Position numbers and translations under genes: made by a program. A stretch of DNA of 64,000 nucleotides from Rhodobacter sp. (GTDB taxonomy: Bacteria; Pseudomonadota; Alphaproteobacteria; Rhodobacterales; Rhodobacteraceae), in the NCBI GenBank assembly GCA_027484145.1, contig JAIXUH010000005.1, positions 109,165 to 173,164 on the forward strand. Direction: 5' to 3'. The notes below the pieces were generated by a model, which made no database searches, had not been told where the DNA came from, and worked only from the letters and a program-made list of their open reading frames with translations. Below, piece by piece: positions 17,444 through 27,098 of the stretch. The stretch's first letter is position 1, and each line of letters opens with the position of its first letter.

Positions 17444-17490
17444 TTGATCAAAGCTCGAACGCAAGCTATCCTCCTTTTCCATACGCATGG
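17444..17490 (+). promoter_or_regulatory. Candidate promoter and operator of ccdAB
   Basis: TTGATC (17444-17449) and TATCCT (17467-17472) are spaced by 17 bases, a plausible sigma-70 promoter. CCAT-ACGC-ATGG (17479-17490) is an inverted repeat at the expected transcription start, 14 bases before the ccdA ATG. CcdA/CcdB complexes repress their own promoter, so this repeat is a good operator candidate. Confidence 0.5.
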
Positions 17491-17503
17491 CTCAGGGGGC
17501 TAC

Positions 17504-17725
17504 ATGGCACGCATCAAGGTGAACCTGACGCTTGACGCCGAAGTTGCCGAAACCGCGCGTGCGCTTGGGTTGAACATGTCGCGTCTGGCCGAGGCCGCCA
17601 TTGCCGAGGCCACCAAGGCCGAACGCAATCGGCGGTGGCGAGAGGAAAACCAAGCCAGCATTGCCGCCTATGCGGATGAGGTGGCAAAGGACGGGTTGCC
17701 GCTGACGCCGTTTCGCAGTTTCTGA
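17504..17725 (+). CDS. ccdA: CcdA-family antitoxin
   Basis: 73 residues: MARIKVNLTLDAEVAETARA followed by LGLNMSRLAEAAIAEATKAE is the ribbon-helix-helix DNA-binding half. The acidic tail NQASIAAYADEVAKDGLPLT ending PFRSF is the CcdB-binding half, a good match to CcdA. CcdA neutralises CcdB and represses the operon. The ATG at 17504 follows a CAGGGGG site. It is followed after 12 bases by ccdB. In plasmids this pair secures inheritance, which fits the surrounding mob/par remnants. Confidence 0.9.
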   Translation: MARIKVNLTLDAEVAETARALGLNMSRLAEAAIAEATKAERNRRWREENQASIAAYADEVAKDGLPLTPFRSF

Positions 17726-17737
17726 GGCGCGGACGGC

Positions 17738-18031
17738 ATGGCCCAGTTTGATCTTTTTCGCCTATCCTCCGGCATTTTGGTCGTGGATCTGCAGACCGAT
17801 CTGATCGGGATCGAAGCCTCGCGCATCGTGGCACCCTTGCGTCCGGTCGGCAGTTGCGCCGCATTTCCCGGCCTAACGCCAGTGGTGGAGTTTGACGGGG
17901 CAAGGTGGATCGTGCGGGTGCAGGAACTTGCAGCGGTGCCGGGGGCCGAGTTGCGCGCAAAGGTTGGATCGCTGACCAGTCACCGCGATGCGCTGAAACG
18001 CGCGCTGGATATCCTTGTCGACGGTGTCTGA
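17738..18031 (+). CDS. ccdB: CcdB-family toxin (DNA gyrase poison)
   Basis: 97 residues, close to the usual CcdB length of about 101. The N-terminus MAQFDLFRLSSGILVVDLQT fits CcdB (MQF.VY...). The end LTSHRDALKRALDILVDGV resembles the C-terminal helix that contacts GyrA; the last residues of classical CcdB are W-G-I, here D-G-V. It is encoded 12 bases after ccdA and is not interrupted. The module may therefore still be active and may be what keeps this plasmid remnant in place. Confidence 0.88.
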   Translation: MAQFDLFRLSSGILVVDLQTDLIGIEASRIVAPLRPVGSCAAFPGLTPVVEFDGARWIVRVQELAAVPGAELRAKVGSLTSHRDALKRALDILVDGV

Positions 18032-18243
18032 AGCGGACCATTCGGTCGGCGTCACCTCACGGCCCTGATGTTTGGCGATGCAACAACACCAGAGATATAA
18101 GCCGCGCAAACAGGGCGGCGAACGTGGCGACGATTCAGAGGCCAAAGCGCCGCCGGGAAAACGCTGCCGCCCCCTGCCAGGACTTGAAAATCTGCACTTT
18201 GATGAAAGGGGTTGGAACGTCCCTCGGCCAGAAAAAGCCGACT

Positions 18244-18696
18244 TCAGCGCGCGCGAAGGTCCATTTGCTGCAGGTCCTCCAGCAGGTCCAGCAACAGTTC
18301 CAGCCGGTCGCTTCCGAAGTCGGCCTCGATCCGCGCAAAGATTTCAGCGCTTTGCGCGGCGTGGCGGTGAATCAAGGCGGTTCCGTCGTCGGTAATCCGG
18401 AGCACCGTCTTGCGCCGATCCTCGGGTGGGGTGTGGCGCGTGACCAGACCCTCGGACTCCATTGGCGCGATCATCCGGGTCAGGCTGGAGAGCAAAAGGC
18501 AGGCTTCGGCTGCCACCTGGCTTAGTTCAAGCGGACCTTGTTCCTGCAACACCCGCAACACCCGCCATTTTTGCTCGTTGACGCCGGACTGCCCCAGCAT
18601 GTCGCGAACCGGGCCCATCACGGCCTCGCGGGCACGCAGCAAGGCAATCGGCAGCGATCGTCGAGTTTTGCGCAGGGTGCTCGGGGTATCGGTCAT
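18244..18696 (-). CDS. hpaR: HpaR-type MarR regulator of homoprotocatechuate degradation
   Basis: 150 residues beginning MTDTPSTLRKTRRSLPIALL. The winged helix (about 40-110) reads ELSQVAAEACLLLSSLTRMI with the wing TRHTPPEDRRKTVLRITDDG. The N-terminal LRKTRRSLPIALLRARE and VNEQKWRVLRVL are typical of HpaR. HpaR represses the hpa operon and is released by aromatic substrates. It is divergent from hpaF. The frame stays open to an ATG at 18753, so a 19-residue longer form cannot be excluded; neither start has a strong ribosome binding site. Confidence 0.85.
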   Translation of the reverse strand: MTDTPSTLRKTRRSLPIALLRAREAVMGPVRDMLGQSGVNEQKWRVLRVLQEQGPLELSQVAAEACLLLSSLTRMIAPMESEGLVTRHTPPEDRRKTVLRITDDGTALIHRHAAQSAEIFARIEADFGSDRLELLLDLLEDLQQMDLRAR

Positions 18697-18803
18697 CGCC
18701 AAGATATTGCGCGAAGCGCTGGGGTCTTCAAGGCAGCAAAGAATAGTTGACATGTGAAATAAATTACTTAACAAAGCAAATATAGGCCAAGGGAGGGGGT
18801 GAG

Positions 18804-19192
18804 ATGCCGCATCTTCAGATCGACTATTCCGCCAACCTTGAAGAACGCCTCGATATCGCAGGTCTGTGCCGCGCGCTGCGGGATGCGGCGGTAGGGACCG
18901 GGGTGCTGCCGCTGGCCGGCCTGCGCGTTCGTGCAACCGCGGCCAGCCACTATGTGATTGCCGATGGCAAGCCTGACCATGCATTTCTGGACATCTCGCT
19001 TCGCCTACGCGGCGGGCGCAGTGATGCCGACAAAGCCGCTGCCACAGCCAGCATCTTTGCCGCCGCCGAGGCCTATTGTGCCGAGGTGCTAGCCACATCG
19101 TCTTTCATGCTGTCGTTCGAGATGCGCGACATTGACCCTGCGCTCTCGCCCAAAACCTCGTCCATCCGCCGCTACCTGCCCGAGGAGGCCCC

Positions 19193-19196
<4 letters not shown>
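18804..19196 (+). CDS. hpaF: 5-carboxymethyl-2-hydroxymuconate delta-isomerase
   Basis: The 130-residue protein has the normal CHMI length and the N-terminal proline (MPHLQIDYSANLEE) that acts as catalytic base after removal of Met. It isomerises 5-carboxymethyl-2-hydroxymuconate in the meta-cleavage pathway of homoprotocatechuate (3,4-dihydroxyphenylacetate). A GGAGGGGGTGAG site precedes the ATG. It overlaps the next gene, hpaE, by ATGA. Since hpaE is broken and the rest of the pathway is not nearby, the enzyme may no longer have a metabolic role. Confidence 0.9.
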
Positions 19197-20557
<1,361 letters not shown>

Positions 20558-20633
20558 GCCCGTTTCTGCCTGTGCCACAGTGGCAATCGCGTACAATGCT
20601 GCGGTCGAGGTGGCGCAGGAACATTTGAGATGA
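20558..20633 (+). pseudogene. C-terminal scrap of another gene fused to hpaE
   Basis: In a different frame from hpaE, 20559-20633 reads PVSACATVAIAYNAAVEV and then AQEHLR before TGA, which looks like the natural end of some protein. I cannot identify it. It marks the far side of the rearrangement that removed the end of hpaE and the rest of the hpa cluster. Confidence 0.4.
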
Positions 20634-20687
20634 TGTGTCGTATGATCGTCCCTGATCTGAGGTGGCTGGCGTTGATGTGCCCCAAGC

Positions 20688-21968
20688 CTAGGACAGGGCC
20701 GTGGCAAAGCTGCGTGGCGGCAGGGCAAGGTTGGCGACCTGACCCTTCAGCGCGACCGCGACGATGATTTCGGTTTCCAGCGGGTTTTGCAGCACCGCCA
20801 TCTCGCGGCCATCGGCCAGCGCAAACAGAACGGCATTGCCGGACATGGCGCCGACACACTCAATGATCTTTGCCCCGGGGCGCAGGAACTGCGCAAAGTG
20901 TTTCAGAACAAGGAACTCGGGGCGGGTGGCATAGGTGCGGGCCTGTGTGTCGATGGTAAACAGCGAATTCTGCCGCCAGCCCCAGGTGCTGACGCCACCG
21001 TCTTCCAGAACGGCATTCCAATAGACATAGGCCTCAGCACCAAGGCCAAGGTAGTGGCGGATCAGGTCAAAGACGTAATGCGCATAGTCCCACGTGTTCT
21101 TGCCATCCCCGCATTCGTTCTCGGTCTGGATAATCGGCAATTCCGGGGCGACTTGCCGCGTGCGCAGGGCTGCACCTTTGCCTGCCCATTGGAACCCGAC
21201 GCCCGAGATCAGTTTTGCCGTCTCTGGGTCCAGCAGGCTTGGCGCAATCCAGTCGTTGAACGAGGGTCGCTCGATCGTGCCCAGCCAGATCTGGGTGTCC
21301 AGACCAGCAGCCTTGAATGCCGGAGACAGGTAATCGCGGATAAAGGCCGCCAGCTTTTCGCCGGTCCACAGGCACGAGGGAAATTTCTGGTCCGAATCCG
21401 GCTCGTTCTGCACATGCACGGCATCAATGCGGATGCCCTCTGCGGCATAGGCCTTGATGAAACGCACGAAATAGTCGGCATAGGCCGTCAGATAGTCGGG
21501 CTGCCAGATCAGCGTGCCATAGTTAAAGGTCTTGTGGGTTTTCATCCATGTCGGCGGTGACCACGGCGAAGCGAAGAGGGTAAAGGGCGCGCCATGCGCC
21601 GCCTGCGCGGCCCGCAGATAGGGGATAAGAAGCTTGTGGTCGCGCGCGATCGAGAAGTGCTGCATCGCAAGATCGCCATCGGTGTCGTTGTGGCTGTACC
21701 AATCCAGAGAATAGTCGTTGGCGCCCATAGGGATACGACAGTAATTCAGGTTCAGGCCCTGACCCGAAAACAGCGTTTGCAGGATTTCGGCCCTGCTGTT
21801 TTCACCCAAAGCTGACAGGGCCTTCCAGCCCACTTCGTTGAAACAAACGCCAAATCCCTTGAAGTCGGCCAACATCGCGCGGCCCGGCGACAGGCTGACC
21901 GTTGCCGCGCGTGATGTGGGGGCGGCCAGAGCCCAGCTTTGCGCTTGCGTGCTGATGAAAACGTCCAT
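20688..21968 (-). CDS. Glycoside hydrolase family 30 (glucosylceramidase-like)
   Basis: The 426-residue enzyme has GH30 hallmarks: GFGVCFNEVGWKAL near the start, FASPWSPPTWMKT, the acid/base glutamate in AVHVQNEPDSDQKFPSC, and the nucleophile in IIQTENECGDG. There is a C-terminal beta-sandwich with YWNAVLEDGGVSTWGWRQNS and VLKHFAQFLRPGAK. No signal peptide is seen, so it is probably cytoplasmic. GH30 enzymes act on beta-glucosides, beta-xylosides or related bonds; the substrate is open. It is divergent from a ROK regulator, which probably controls it. Confidence 0.92.
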   Translation of the reverse strand: MDVFISTQAQSWALAAPTSRAATVSLSPGRAMLADFKGFGVCFNEVGWKALSALGENSRAEILQTLFSGQGLNLNYCRIPMGANDYSLDWYSHNDTDGDLAMQHFSIARDHKLLIPYLRAAQAAHGAPFTLFASPWSPPTWMKTHKTFNYGTLIWQPDYLTAYADYFVRFIKAYAAEGIRIDAVHVQNEPDSDQKFPSCLWTGEKLAAFIRDYLSPAFKAAGLDTQIWLGTIERPSFNDWIAPSLLDPETAKLISGVGFQWAGKGAALRTRQVAPELPIIQTENECGDGKNTWDYAHYVFDLIRHYLGLGAEAYVYWNAVLEDGGVSTWGWRQNSLFTIDTQARTYATRPEFLVLKHFAQFLRPGAKIIECVGAMSGNAVLFALADGREMAVLQNPLETEIIVAVALKGQVANLALPPRSFATALS

Positions 21969-22137
21969 TCTCCCCCCTGAAGATTTTGTCGTGTGGTCGC
22001 TAGCTTTGCAGTGGGATCGTCATTCGTCAATACTTCGTTCATTAAACGAACTAAGTTTGAACTTGCGCCACCCATGGGTTCAGGACACCACTTGCCTTTG
22101 GAAATCGGGACGGTTTCACGCGGAGCGGAGGCAAGCG

Positions 22138-23292
22138 GTGACCATCAAGGGCGATCAGGCCACCTCTCGTGCGATCAACACCCGAATGTTGCTGAACATC
22201 CTGCTGCGATCAGGCCCGGCCAGCCGACGCGATCTGGCCCATGAATCGCGGCTTAGCCCGGGCACGGTGACGGCACTGGTGCAAGACCTGATCGCAGACG
22301 GTTTGGTCCGCGAAATGGAGGCCGGGAAAAGCAACGGAGGGCGGCGGCCAATCCCCTTGGAAATCTGCTATGACGCCCGTCTTTCCATTGGCATCAAGCT
22401 GTCCGAAGGCGGGCTGACCGGCGTTCTGACCGATTTGGCCGCATCCGAGATTGCCTCAGCGCAGCGGCACTTCAGCAACCCAGCGATAGACGAGATAGCA
22501 AGCCATATTGCCGATATGGTCACCGAACTTGTCCCCGATACACGCGACAGGGTAAGGAAACTGATTGGTGTCGGCATTGCGCTGCCCGGCTTTGTCGATG
22601 TGGCGCGGGGCACAGTGTCAAGCGAAAGCCGTATCCTGAAATCCGATGTCCCCTTTGCCTCGATCATCACGCAACGCACGGGAATTCCGGTCTGGATCGA
22701 CAATGACGTAAATGCATATGCTATCGCGCATCGTCGGTTCGGTCTGGCGCGGGCAAAACAGACCGTGCTGGCAATTGTGCTGGGCACGGGTCTTGGGGCG
22801 GGGCTTGTGGTCAACGGAAAGGTTCATCGCGGGGCCCATTACCGGGCCGGCGAGGTCGGATTTGCGCCGAACTTTTCGCCCGGTGGCGAGGGGCAATTGC
22901 TGGGGGAGTGCTATACAACCGAAAGCCTTGCGCGGCAGTGGGAGCAGTTGGGGTTACCCTTCCAGCATATCGCAGCCGCGATTGGTCAAGGCGATGCGAC
23001 CACGCGCGAGTTTCTGGGCCGGAAAGGCCGGGAAATTGGTCAGCAGATTGCGATCTTGGCCCAGATGATTGACCCGGACACGACGGTGATCGGCGGTGAG
23101 ACGCTGAGTTTTGGCCCCGACTTCACCCAAGCGATCCGCGACGGATTGGAAGCGCACCTGCTGTCACCGCATGGCAATATCGCGTTTGATACCGAAAATG
23201 ACCTGTGGAGCCGGGGCGCTGCCGCACTCGCCATTGATCATTTCTTTGATTTCGAAAACATCGCCGGGCACGTGGCTGAAACCGAAAGCTGA
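22138..23292 (+). CDS. ROK-family transcriptional regulator without the zinc motif
   Basis: 384 residues with a winged helix (about 10-75; ILLRSGPASRRDLAHESRLS) and a ROK domain (GVGIALPGFVDVARGTVS; LGTGLGAGLVVNGKVHRGAH). The canonical ROK histidine/cysteine zinc site (GH ... CxCGxxGCxE) is replaced by EVGFAPNFSPGGEGQLLGEC: the histidine is Phe and only one cysteine remains. The start is GTG at 22138 after GGAGCGGAGG, 6 bases away; an in-frame ATG upstream lacks such a site. It probably regulates the divergent GH30 gene in response to a sugar. Confidence 0.88.
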   Translation: MTIKGDQATSRAINTRMLLNILLRSGPASRRDLAHESRLSPGTVTALVQDLIADGLVREMEAGKSNGGRRPIPLEICYDARLSIGIKLSEGGLTGVLTDLAASEIASAQRHFSNPAIDEIASHIADMVTELVPDTRDRVRKLIGVGIALPGFVDVARGTVSSESRILKSDVPFASIITQRTGIPVWIDNDVNAYAIAHRRFGLARAKQTVLAIVLGTGLGAGLVVNGKVHRGAHYRAGEVGFAPNFSPGGEGQLLGECYTTESLARQWEQLGLPFQHIAAAIGQGDATTREFLGRKGREIGQQIAILAQMIDPDTTVIGGETLSFGPDFTQAIRDGLEAHLLSPHGNIAFDTENDLWSRGAAALAIDHFFDFENIAGHVAETES

Positions 23293-23458
23293 TGTGACAT
23301 AGCAACGACGTGTGTCGCTGGCATACCCGACATTTGCCTGATCCAGCGTTCTTGCATGGCATGAGTAGTTTCCGAGGCTGATGCCCCAGCGTGGCCTGCC
23401 TTACCCTTCCGGTGCCCGCCCTCTGATCTGGGGGCGTCTTGCTGGAAAGGCCAGACCC

Positions 23459-23905
23459 ATGCCCGATACCGAAAAACAGATTTCCCGTACCACCACGCAG
23501 GATCTGGTCATCATCATTGACCACAACAGCGCGCGGGTTTTCCCCGTTGGTCGCGAAGCGGGAGCGGCTCCGCAGGAACTGCACCATCTGACGCACCACA
23601 TCGACCGCAGCCAGCATGATGCCGACCGCGCCGAAGCCTACCCCGCCGACACCCGGTTCTTTGACTCCGTTGCACTGGCTGTCGCGGGCAGCGGGCGGAT
23701 TGTGGTGCTGGGCCATGGCAAGGGCCAAAGCAACGAAGCGGCCCACCTGATGGCTTACTTTGGCAAACACCACCCCAGTGTTCACGCGCGGGTGGCCAGC
23801 GAACTGACCGCTGACCTGCCGCACGCCACGGTGCCGCAACTTCTGGCCTTTGCCCGGCAAGCACTGTGGCCTGCGCTGAAATCCGCCGGGGTTGCCGCAG
23901 ACTGA
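23459..23905 (+). CDS. Conserved hypothetical, possible eRF1-like fold
   Basis: A 148-residue soluble protein. The first strand VIIIDHNSARVFPV is followed by histidine-rich ELHHLTHHIDRSQHDADRAE. The second half (GRIVVLGHGKGQSNEAAHLM, then AYFGKHHPSVHARV) resembles the last domain of bacterial eRF1/host-attachment-like proteins. That comparison is by memory and tentative. It opens a same-strand series of small stress-type genes up to 31.7 kb. The ATG at 23459 follows GGAAAGG. Confidence 0.6.
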   Translation: MPDTEKQISRTTTQDLVIIIDHNSARVFPVGREAGAAPQELHHLTHHIDRSQHDADRAEAYPADTRFFDSVALAVAGSGRIVVLGHGKGQSNEAAHLMAYFGKHHPSVHARVASELTADLPHATVPQLLAFARQALWPALKSAGVAAD

Positions 23906-23975
23906 TCCAGGGCAGCCCGCGCCCCCGAAAGGCGGCGCATCACTCCACCACCACTCGCAACCCGAAAGGTGCATC

Positions 23976-24383
23976 ATGACCAAACCGCAAACCGTGCTCG
24001 AAATGACGCGTCACGACGCGCAGGCGCTGCACAAGAAGATCAGCGCCAATATCGCCAAGGCTGAACATGCCACTTGGGCCGATGTAAAGGCCGTTCAGGC
24101 GGATATCACAGCCCTTGGCGCCAAAATGACGTTGCTGGCCAGCGATCAGGCCGACGAGGTGAAAACCGGAATCAAGGCTGCCATCACCAAGTTGGAGGCC
24201 GCAGGCCATTTGGTCGAGGACAAGACGGTTGCCGGGGCTGTTGCCGCCAAGGATGGCGTGAAACATGCCAAGGCCGCGATGCTGGACAGCGCCCACAAGG
24301 CCACGCAAGCCCTGAGCGCCGCCGTCGCCGCCGCCCGGACCAGACTGGCACATGCGATTGCGCCAAAGCAGGTGGTGGCATGA
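23976..24383 (+). CDS. Alanine-rich helical protein
   Basis: 135 residues, almost entirely alpha-helical and rich in Ala and Lys (VKHAKAAMLDSAHKATQALS and similar), resembling phasin or coiled-coil stress proteins. There is no signal peptide or membrane segment. The start at 23976 follows GAAAGG. The stop overlaps the next ATG (ATGA), so it is translated together with the DUF1269-like membrane protein. The function is unknown. Confidence 0.7.
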   Translation: MTKPQTVLEMTRHDAQALHKKISANIAKAEHATWADVKAVQADITALGAKMTLLASDQADEVKTGIKAAITKLEAAGHLVEDKTVAGAVAAKDGVKHAKAAMLDSAHKATQALSAAVAAARTRLAHAIAPKQVVA

Positions 24384-24901
24384 ACACTTACATCGCTGTC
24401 GTATTCTCGTCCGACGACAAGGCACATAAGGCTCTGCACAAGCTGTGGAACATGGATGACGAAGGCCTGTTGACCGTGCACGGGGCTGCTGTCGTCCGCC
24501 GTGATGACCTGGGGCATATCCGGGTGGCTGATCGCAACAGCGATCTTGGCATGCGCACCGCCATTGGTGTGGGTGTCGGCGCGCTGTTGGGCCTGTTGGC
24601 CGGGCCTGTTGGTGTGGCGGCAGGTGTTGCCGGTGCCGCAGTTGGTGCCACGGCAGACGCTGTGACCGAAAACCGGCGCGAAAATGCGGCCTATGAGTCG
24701 TTCTTTACTCTGAAACATGGCCAGTCGGCCATGGTGGCAGAGGTTTCGGAAGACTGGCTTTCGGTGCTGGACGACGCGATGAAACCGCTGGGCGGCACGA
24801 TTTGCCGGCGCATGAACAACGCGGCAACCAATGCGGCCTTTGGTGCAAACTATTACAACGGCTACCTTTATCCTTACTACTACGAGCCGATGTACGCCTG
24901 A
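24380..24901 (+). CDS. DUF1269-type membrane protein
   Basis: 173 residues beginning MNTYIAVVFSSDDKAHKALH. The central glycine/alanine hairpin GVGVGALLGLLAGPVGVAAG is a membrane-inserted pair of helices, and the flanking alpha/beta parts are typical of DUF1269. The tail is rich in tyrosine (YYNGYLYPYYYEPMYA), which is unusual. It overlaps the previous gene by ATGA. Homologues are found in stress-induced clusters; the biochemical role is unknown. Confidence 0.78.
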   Translation: MNTYIAVVFSSDDKAHKALHKLWNMDDEGLLTVHGAAVVRRDDLGHIRVADRNSDLGMRTAIGVGVGALLGLLAGPVGVAAGVAGAAVGATADAVTENRRENAAYESFFTLKHGQSAMVAEVSEDWLSVLDDAMKPLGGTICRRMNNAATNAAFGANYYNGYLYPYYYEPMYA

Positions 24902-24983
24902 GGCCCGCCTTCAGCCCCTCAATCCGGCACCCCGGTCCTCGCGGGCGCCGGCGGCCAGTCTGGCCCTTGCTAGGAATACACTC

Positions 24984-25376
24984 ATGAAAACCATCTCCGC
25001 GCTGCTTTCGACAGCCGCCCTTTTCGCCACGCTTGGCTTTGTTGCCCCGGCCCTGTCCGAGACGATGAAACCGACCGTCCTTCTGACGGAAGTGGACCCT
25101 GTCGTGCTGGCCACTGGCTGGCGCGCGACCGATATTCTTGGCGCAGATGTCTACAATGATGCCGGTGACAAGATTGGCAAGCTTGAGGACATGATCATCA
25201 CCACCTCGGACACCGTTCCTTATGTCGTTGTCTCGGTCGGTGGTTTTCTGGGGATGGATGCGCATCACGTGGTGGTCGCGGCATCTGCGCTGGAACTGAT
25301 CGACAAGAAGCTGACCCTGCACGGGGCCACGAAAGACTCGCTGAAGGCACTGCCGAACTTCACCTTCGCGTCCTGA
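24984..25376 (+). CDS. Exported PRC-barrel protein
   Basis: 130 residues with a signal peptide (MKTISALLSTAALFATLGFV, cleavage near ALS-ET). A single PRC-barrel domain follows (ILGADVYNDAGDKIGKLEDM ... YVVVSVGGFLGMDAHHVVV). PRC barrels bind proteins or RNA; the exported single-domain versions are common in alphaproteobacteria and are uncharacterised. It belongs to the envelope/stress gene series here. Confidence 0.85.
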   Translation: MKTISALLSTAALFATLGFVAPALSETMKPTVLLTEVDPVVLATGWRATDILGADVYNDAGDKIGKLEDMIITTSDTVPYVVVSVGGFLGMDAHHVVVAASALELIDKKLTLHGATKDSLKALPNFTFAS

Positions 25377-25501
25377 CAACGTCAGTCAGCGCCGCGCTGA
25401 ATTGCGGCGCTGACGGTCTGGGTCGGGGTCCGCGATCACCCCGCAATGTGCACAAGGCGGCCCGGTTTTGTGTGGCCGCAATATCCCGAAAGGATGCCCC
25501 C

Positions 25502-25897
25502 ATGCACGGCTATACCGCTGACATAGAAAAGCTGACTGAAGAGAACACCGCCTTCCGGCATGTCCTCTATACAGGTCACAATCTGCAACTGGTGCTGATG
25601 GCCCTGACGCCCGGTCAGGACATTGGCGCCGAGACCCACACAACCCATGACCAGTTCTTTCGCATCGAAAAGGGGCGAGGCGAGGTCGTGATCGATGGGG
25701 CAACCCGCAAGGTATAGGGTGGCGATGCCATCATCGTGCCCGCAGGTGCGCTGCACAATCTGATCAACACCGGCGACAAGCCGATGCGGCTTTACACGCT
25801 TTACGGCCCGCCGAACCACGTCGACGGGCTGCTGGAAAAGCGCAAATCCGATGCGCAAGCCTCGACCGAGGTCTTTGACGGTGTGGCCACCGAATAG
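25502..25897 (+). pseudogene. Cupin-domain protein interrupted by an in-frame TAG
   Basis: The frame gives a cupin: MHGYTADIEKLTEENTAFRH, then the first cupin motif (GAETHTTHDQFFRIEKGRGE), and meets TAG at 25715-25717 after TRKV. The same frame continues without a gap into the second cupin motif (GGDAIIVPAGALHNLINTGD) and ends naturally at 25897. A single base change (from AAG, CAG or GAG) explains the stop. The remaining 71 residues lack the C-terminal metal-ligand histidine, so the product should be dead unless the stop is read through. A ribosome binding site (GAAAGGATG) is intact. Confidence 0.88.
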
Positions 25898-25961
25898 CCC
25901 TCGTCCGGCCTTCGGTCGGGCGATCTGGCGACATGCGCGCTCAAATACGAAGGACTCCCCA

Positions 25962-27098
25962 ATGCTCCGGCCCTTGACCCTGATCTGCTGCCTCCTCGCG
26001 GCACCCGCCTGTGCCGAAACATCGGTATTGACCATCGCGCAGGACCGCTATGAGGCGGGTGTGACCGTGCTGTTCGCGGGGCCGCCCGGACAGGACGTGT
26101 TCCTTGCTGGCAACCGGGTCACGGTGGCGGCGCCGGTCGGCGGTTCGGCGCATCTGGCCGGGCGTCGCGTGGCCGTTGATGCGGCGGTCGCGGGTGATCT
26201 TTTCGCCGCGGGCTATAGCGTCAAGGTTTCGGGCCCCGTCGGCGGCGATGCGTCGGTCTCCGGCTACGGCGTGTCACTTGGCCCGGTCACAGGCAACCTG
26301 CGGGCGGCGGGGTCCGAAGTGACGATCACAACTGTCGGGGGCTATGCGCTGATCACGGGTGAAGACATCACCCTGCAAGGTGCGATTGCCGGGGATGCGG
26401 TGCTTGTGGCCGACGACATCACCTTTGCGCCGGGGGCGTCGGTGGCAGGATCGCTGACGATCTATGCTGTGGACCCCGCAAGCATCACCGTTCCCACCAG
26501 TGTGGCCCCTGTAACGCGGGTCAAGATCGAGACGCGGAAAAGCTATGACAAGGGCGAATGGTCCGACCAGATGCCAATGCCGATGCAGGTGCCGGTCTGG
26601 CGCATCGTGGGCGGGTTCCTGATGGGGGTGCTGATCTCGGGCCTGATTGCGGCCATGGTCATCGCGGTGGCCCCAAAGGCCGTGCAGAACTGGCGTGAGT
26701 TGGCACTGGCGCATCCGGGCCGGGCAATCTGGTCAGGGTTTCTGGTGACATCTGCGCTGGCTGGATCGGGCTTTGTGCTGATGTTGACGATTGTCGGCGT
26801 GATCTTGCTGCCGGTCATGCTGATCCTGACGCTTGTGGCGATCTTTGCAGGCTATGCGCTGGGGTCTTATGTGTTAGGCGTGGGGCTGTGGCTGGCCGCA
26901 GGGCGGGCAATGCCGGCCGGATTGCCGGGCAAGTTCGCGCTGGCCTGCCTTGGCGCCTTTCTTGCCGGGCTGGTCTGGCTGGTGCCGGTGGCCGGATGGT
27001 TCTTTGTGCTGGGGCTGACCATGCTGGGGATTGGCACCCTTGCCGCCTTTGCCCTGCCCAGCGGCTGGCTGTTGCGTCGCGATGCGGTGGCGGTGTGA
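25962..27098 (+). CDS. Bactofilin-like polymer-forming membrane protein
   Basis: 378 residues. A signal peptide (MLRPLTLICCLLAAPACA) is followed by a repetitive beta-helical region (about 25-190: GNRVTVAAPVGGSAHLAGRR, GYSVKVSGPVGGDASVSGYG), like the bactofilin/polymer-forming fold, facing the periplasm. Four to five membrane helices (about 215-370) follow. It could form a membrane-anchored periplasmic scaffold. The start at 25962 gives the signal peptide. It overlaps the next gene by GTGA. Confidence 0.78.
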   Translation: MLRPLTLICCLLAAPACAETSVLTIAQDRYEAGVTVLFAGPPGQDVFLAGNRVTVAAPVGGSAHLAGRRVAVDAAVAGDLFAAGYSVKVSGPVGGDASVSGYGVSLGPVTGNLRAAGSEVTITTVGGYALITGEDITLQGAIAGDAVLVADDITFAPGASVAGSLTIYAVDPASITVPTSVAPVTRVKIETRKSYDKGEWSDQMPMPMQVPVWRIVGGFLMGVLISGLIAAMVIAVAPKAVQNWRELALAHPGRAIWSGFLVTSALAGSGFVLMLTIVGVILLPVMLILTLVAIFAGYALGSYVLGVGLWLAAGRAMPAGLPGKFALACLGAFLAGLVWLVPVAGWFFVLGLTMLGIGTLAAFALPSGWLLRRDAVAV

